In this document: one piece after another, positions 63,470 to 64,000 of the stretch
Layout: every line of letters starts with the position of its first letter
How positions within the stretch are numbered: position 1 is the first letter of the stretch
DNA from: Vampirovibrio chlorellavorus
Lineage (GTDB): Bacteria > Cyanobacteriota > Vampirovibrionia > Vampirovibrionales > Vampirovibrionaceae
DNA length: 64,000 nucleotides
Assembly (NCBI GenBank): GCA_003149345.1
Contig: QFWI01000008.1
Location: forward strand, 124,001 to 188,000
Direction of reading: 5' to 3'
Position numbers and translations under genes: made by a program
Notes under the pieces: model-generated
Database searches by the model: none
Told to the model about the DNA's origin: nothing
The model's input: the letters and a program-made list of their open reading frames with translations, nothing else

Positions 63470-64000
63470 TCATGGAAAGCGTTTCACGTCATCAATCTGG
63501 AGATCCGGCCCCTCTTCCATGGCCTCAGGCCGAAAAACGGTTCTGGCTCCCCCGATACGGGTGCCCTGCAACTCAAACAGGGCGTAATTGACCTTGACCA
63601 CCTGGCCCTTGCGAATAATCTCTTCCCGACGCATGTTCCGCCCGAACAAGGTGTCTCCGTTCACCGTCAGGGTTACGGTTTCCGACCGATTGATCCGGTT
63701 GGATTGTCCAGAGCGATGAAAGGTCGCCGTATTTCCCTCCACCGCATCCACCTGAATGGAGGCCGAAGCACCGTTGACGGGGTTGGTGATGGTCACCTCA
63801 TCGCCCTGGCGCTGTAAGACCCAGAGATCGTTGGCCACCGGGACCAGCCCCGTAATATTGGTTTCCTTCACAATGCCGGTGACCGACCACTGTCCATACA
63901 TGGCCGGGGGTAAATACAGGGTTTTGGACACTGTGACCGTCAACGGCTTTCCCATACTCGCCCCCACGGGCGCTTCCATAGGAACCTCCATAGGTGTTTC
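63470..64000 (-). CDS. Protein of unknown function, 5' end outside window
   Basis: The frame is open through the right edge (GAA ACA CCT before the first ATG), so the start lies beyond 64000. The visible 176 residues are beta-rich and hydrophilic (GQWSVTGIVKETNITGLVPV, then LWVLQRQGDEVTITNPVNGA and ETVTLTVNGDTLFGRNMRRE), like a lipocalin-type or CpaB/SAF-like secreted domain. Family not recognised. A gap of 166 bp separates it from the pilin-like genes, so an operon is possible. Confidence 0.6.
   Translation of the reverse strand, partial: ETPMEVPMEAPVGASMGKPLTVTVSKTLYLPPAMYGQWSVTGIVKETNITGLVPVANDLWVLQRQGDEVTITNPVNGASASIQVDAVEGNTATFHRSGQSNRINRSETVTLTVNGDTLFGRNMRREEIIRKGQVVKVNYALFELQGTRIGGARTVFRPEAMEEGPDLQIDDVKRFP

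Overview
The window reads as chromosome from a Gram-negative bacterium of roughly 50% GC. It has an RND pump with an outer-membrane channel, a two-partner-secretion pore and many secreted proteins. The adaptor-permease-ATPase order at 39.9-43.3 kb is the DevBCA order familiar from cyanobacteria. Together with the mix of stress, photolyase and Tad-like genes this makes a non-photosynthetic relative of cyanobacteria (Vampirovibrionia/Melainabacteria) a reasonable guess. That is inference; no rRNA or marker phylogeny is available here.

Layout. 0-2.1 kb: a Fe-S pair, a monothiol glutaredoxin and a YgfZ-like protein fused to TPRs (cut by the left edge). 2.2-9.4 kb: a glycosyltransferase, an EVE protein, a large PAS/GAF sensor kinase, then CBS, Hsp20 and dienelactone-hydrolase-like genes. 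9.4-16.9 kb: a tightly overlapping eight-gene minus-strand operon with two photolyase-family proteins and redox/SDR/SRPBCC partners, preceded by three tandem 17-bp repeats. 17.4-22.7 kb: a tRNA-Ile gene with a 5.2-kb integrated island bounded by 49-bp direct repeats. The island holds a catalytic-domain tyrosine recombinase, a HEPN-motif protein, a secreted Cys-rich protein, a membrane-anchored unknown and two minus-strand genes broken by in-frame stops.

23-30 kb: a ChrB-N-like gene and a complete tripartite RND efflux operon. 30-39.3 kb: a P2-type cation ATPase, a protein with a GDPH (vWD/DUF1521-like) domain, an erythromycin-esterase-family enzyme, a glucan-phosphorylase-like protein lacking the usual PLP lysine, a hemerythrin-cupin fusion and a truncated O-methyltransferase. 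39.5-43.6 kb: a thiamine-binding-family protein and a DevBCA/MacAB-like exporter. 44-48.7 kb: a divergent two-partner-secretion pair whose passenger has a long Thr-Pro tract. 49-55.3 kb: a retropepsin-like protease, MscL, a TPR-metzincin protein, an O-methyltransferase and two poorly characterised proteins.

55.4-60.7 kb: housekeeping genes, frr-cdsA-rnc on the minus strand and miaA on the plus strand, with a pentapeptide-repeat gene between. 61-64 kb: a Tad/Flp-pilus-like minor-pilin cluster, cut by the right edge.

Working picture: the core genes are ordinary, and the interest lies in three places. These are the light/oxidative-damage operon with its repeated upstream element, the decaying tRNA-Ile island with a possible HEPN effector, and several extracellular or stress proteins with non-canonical active-site features.
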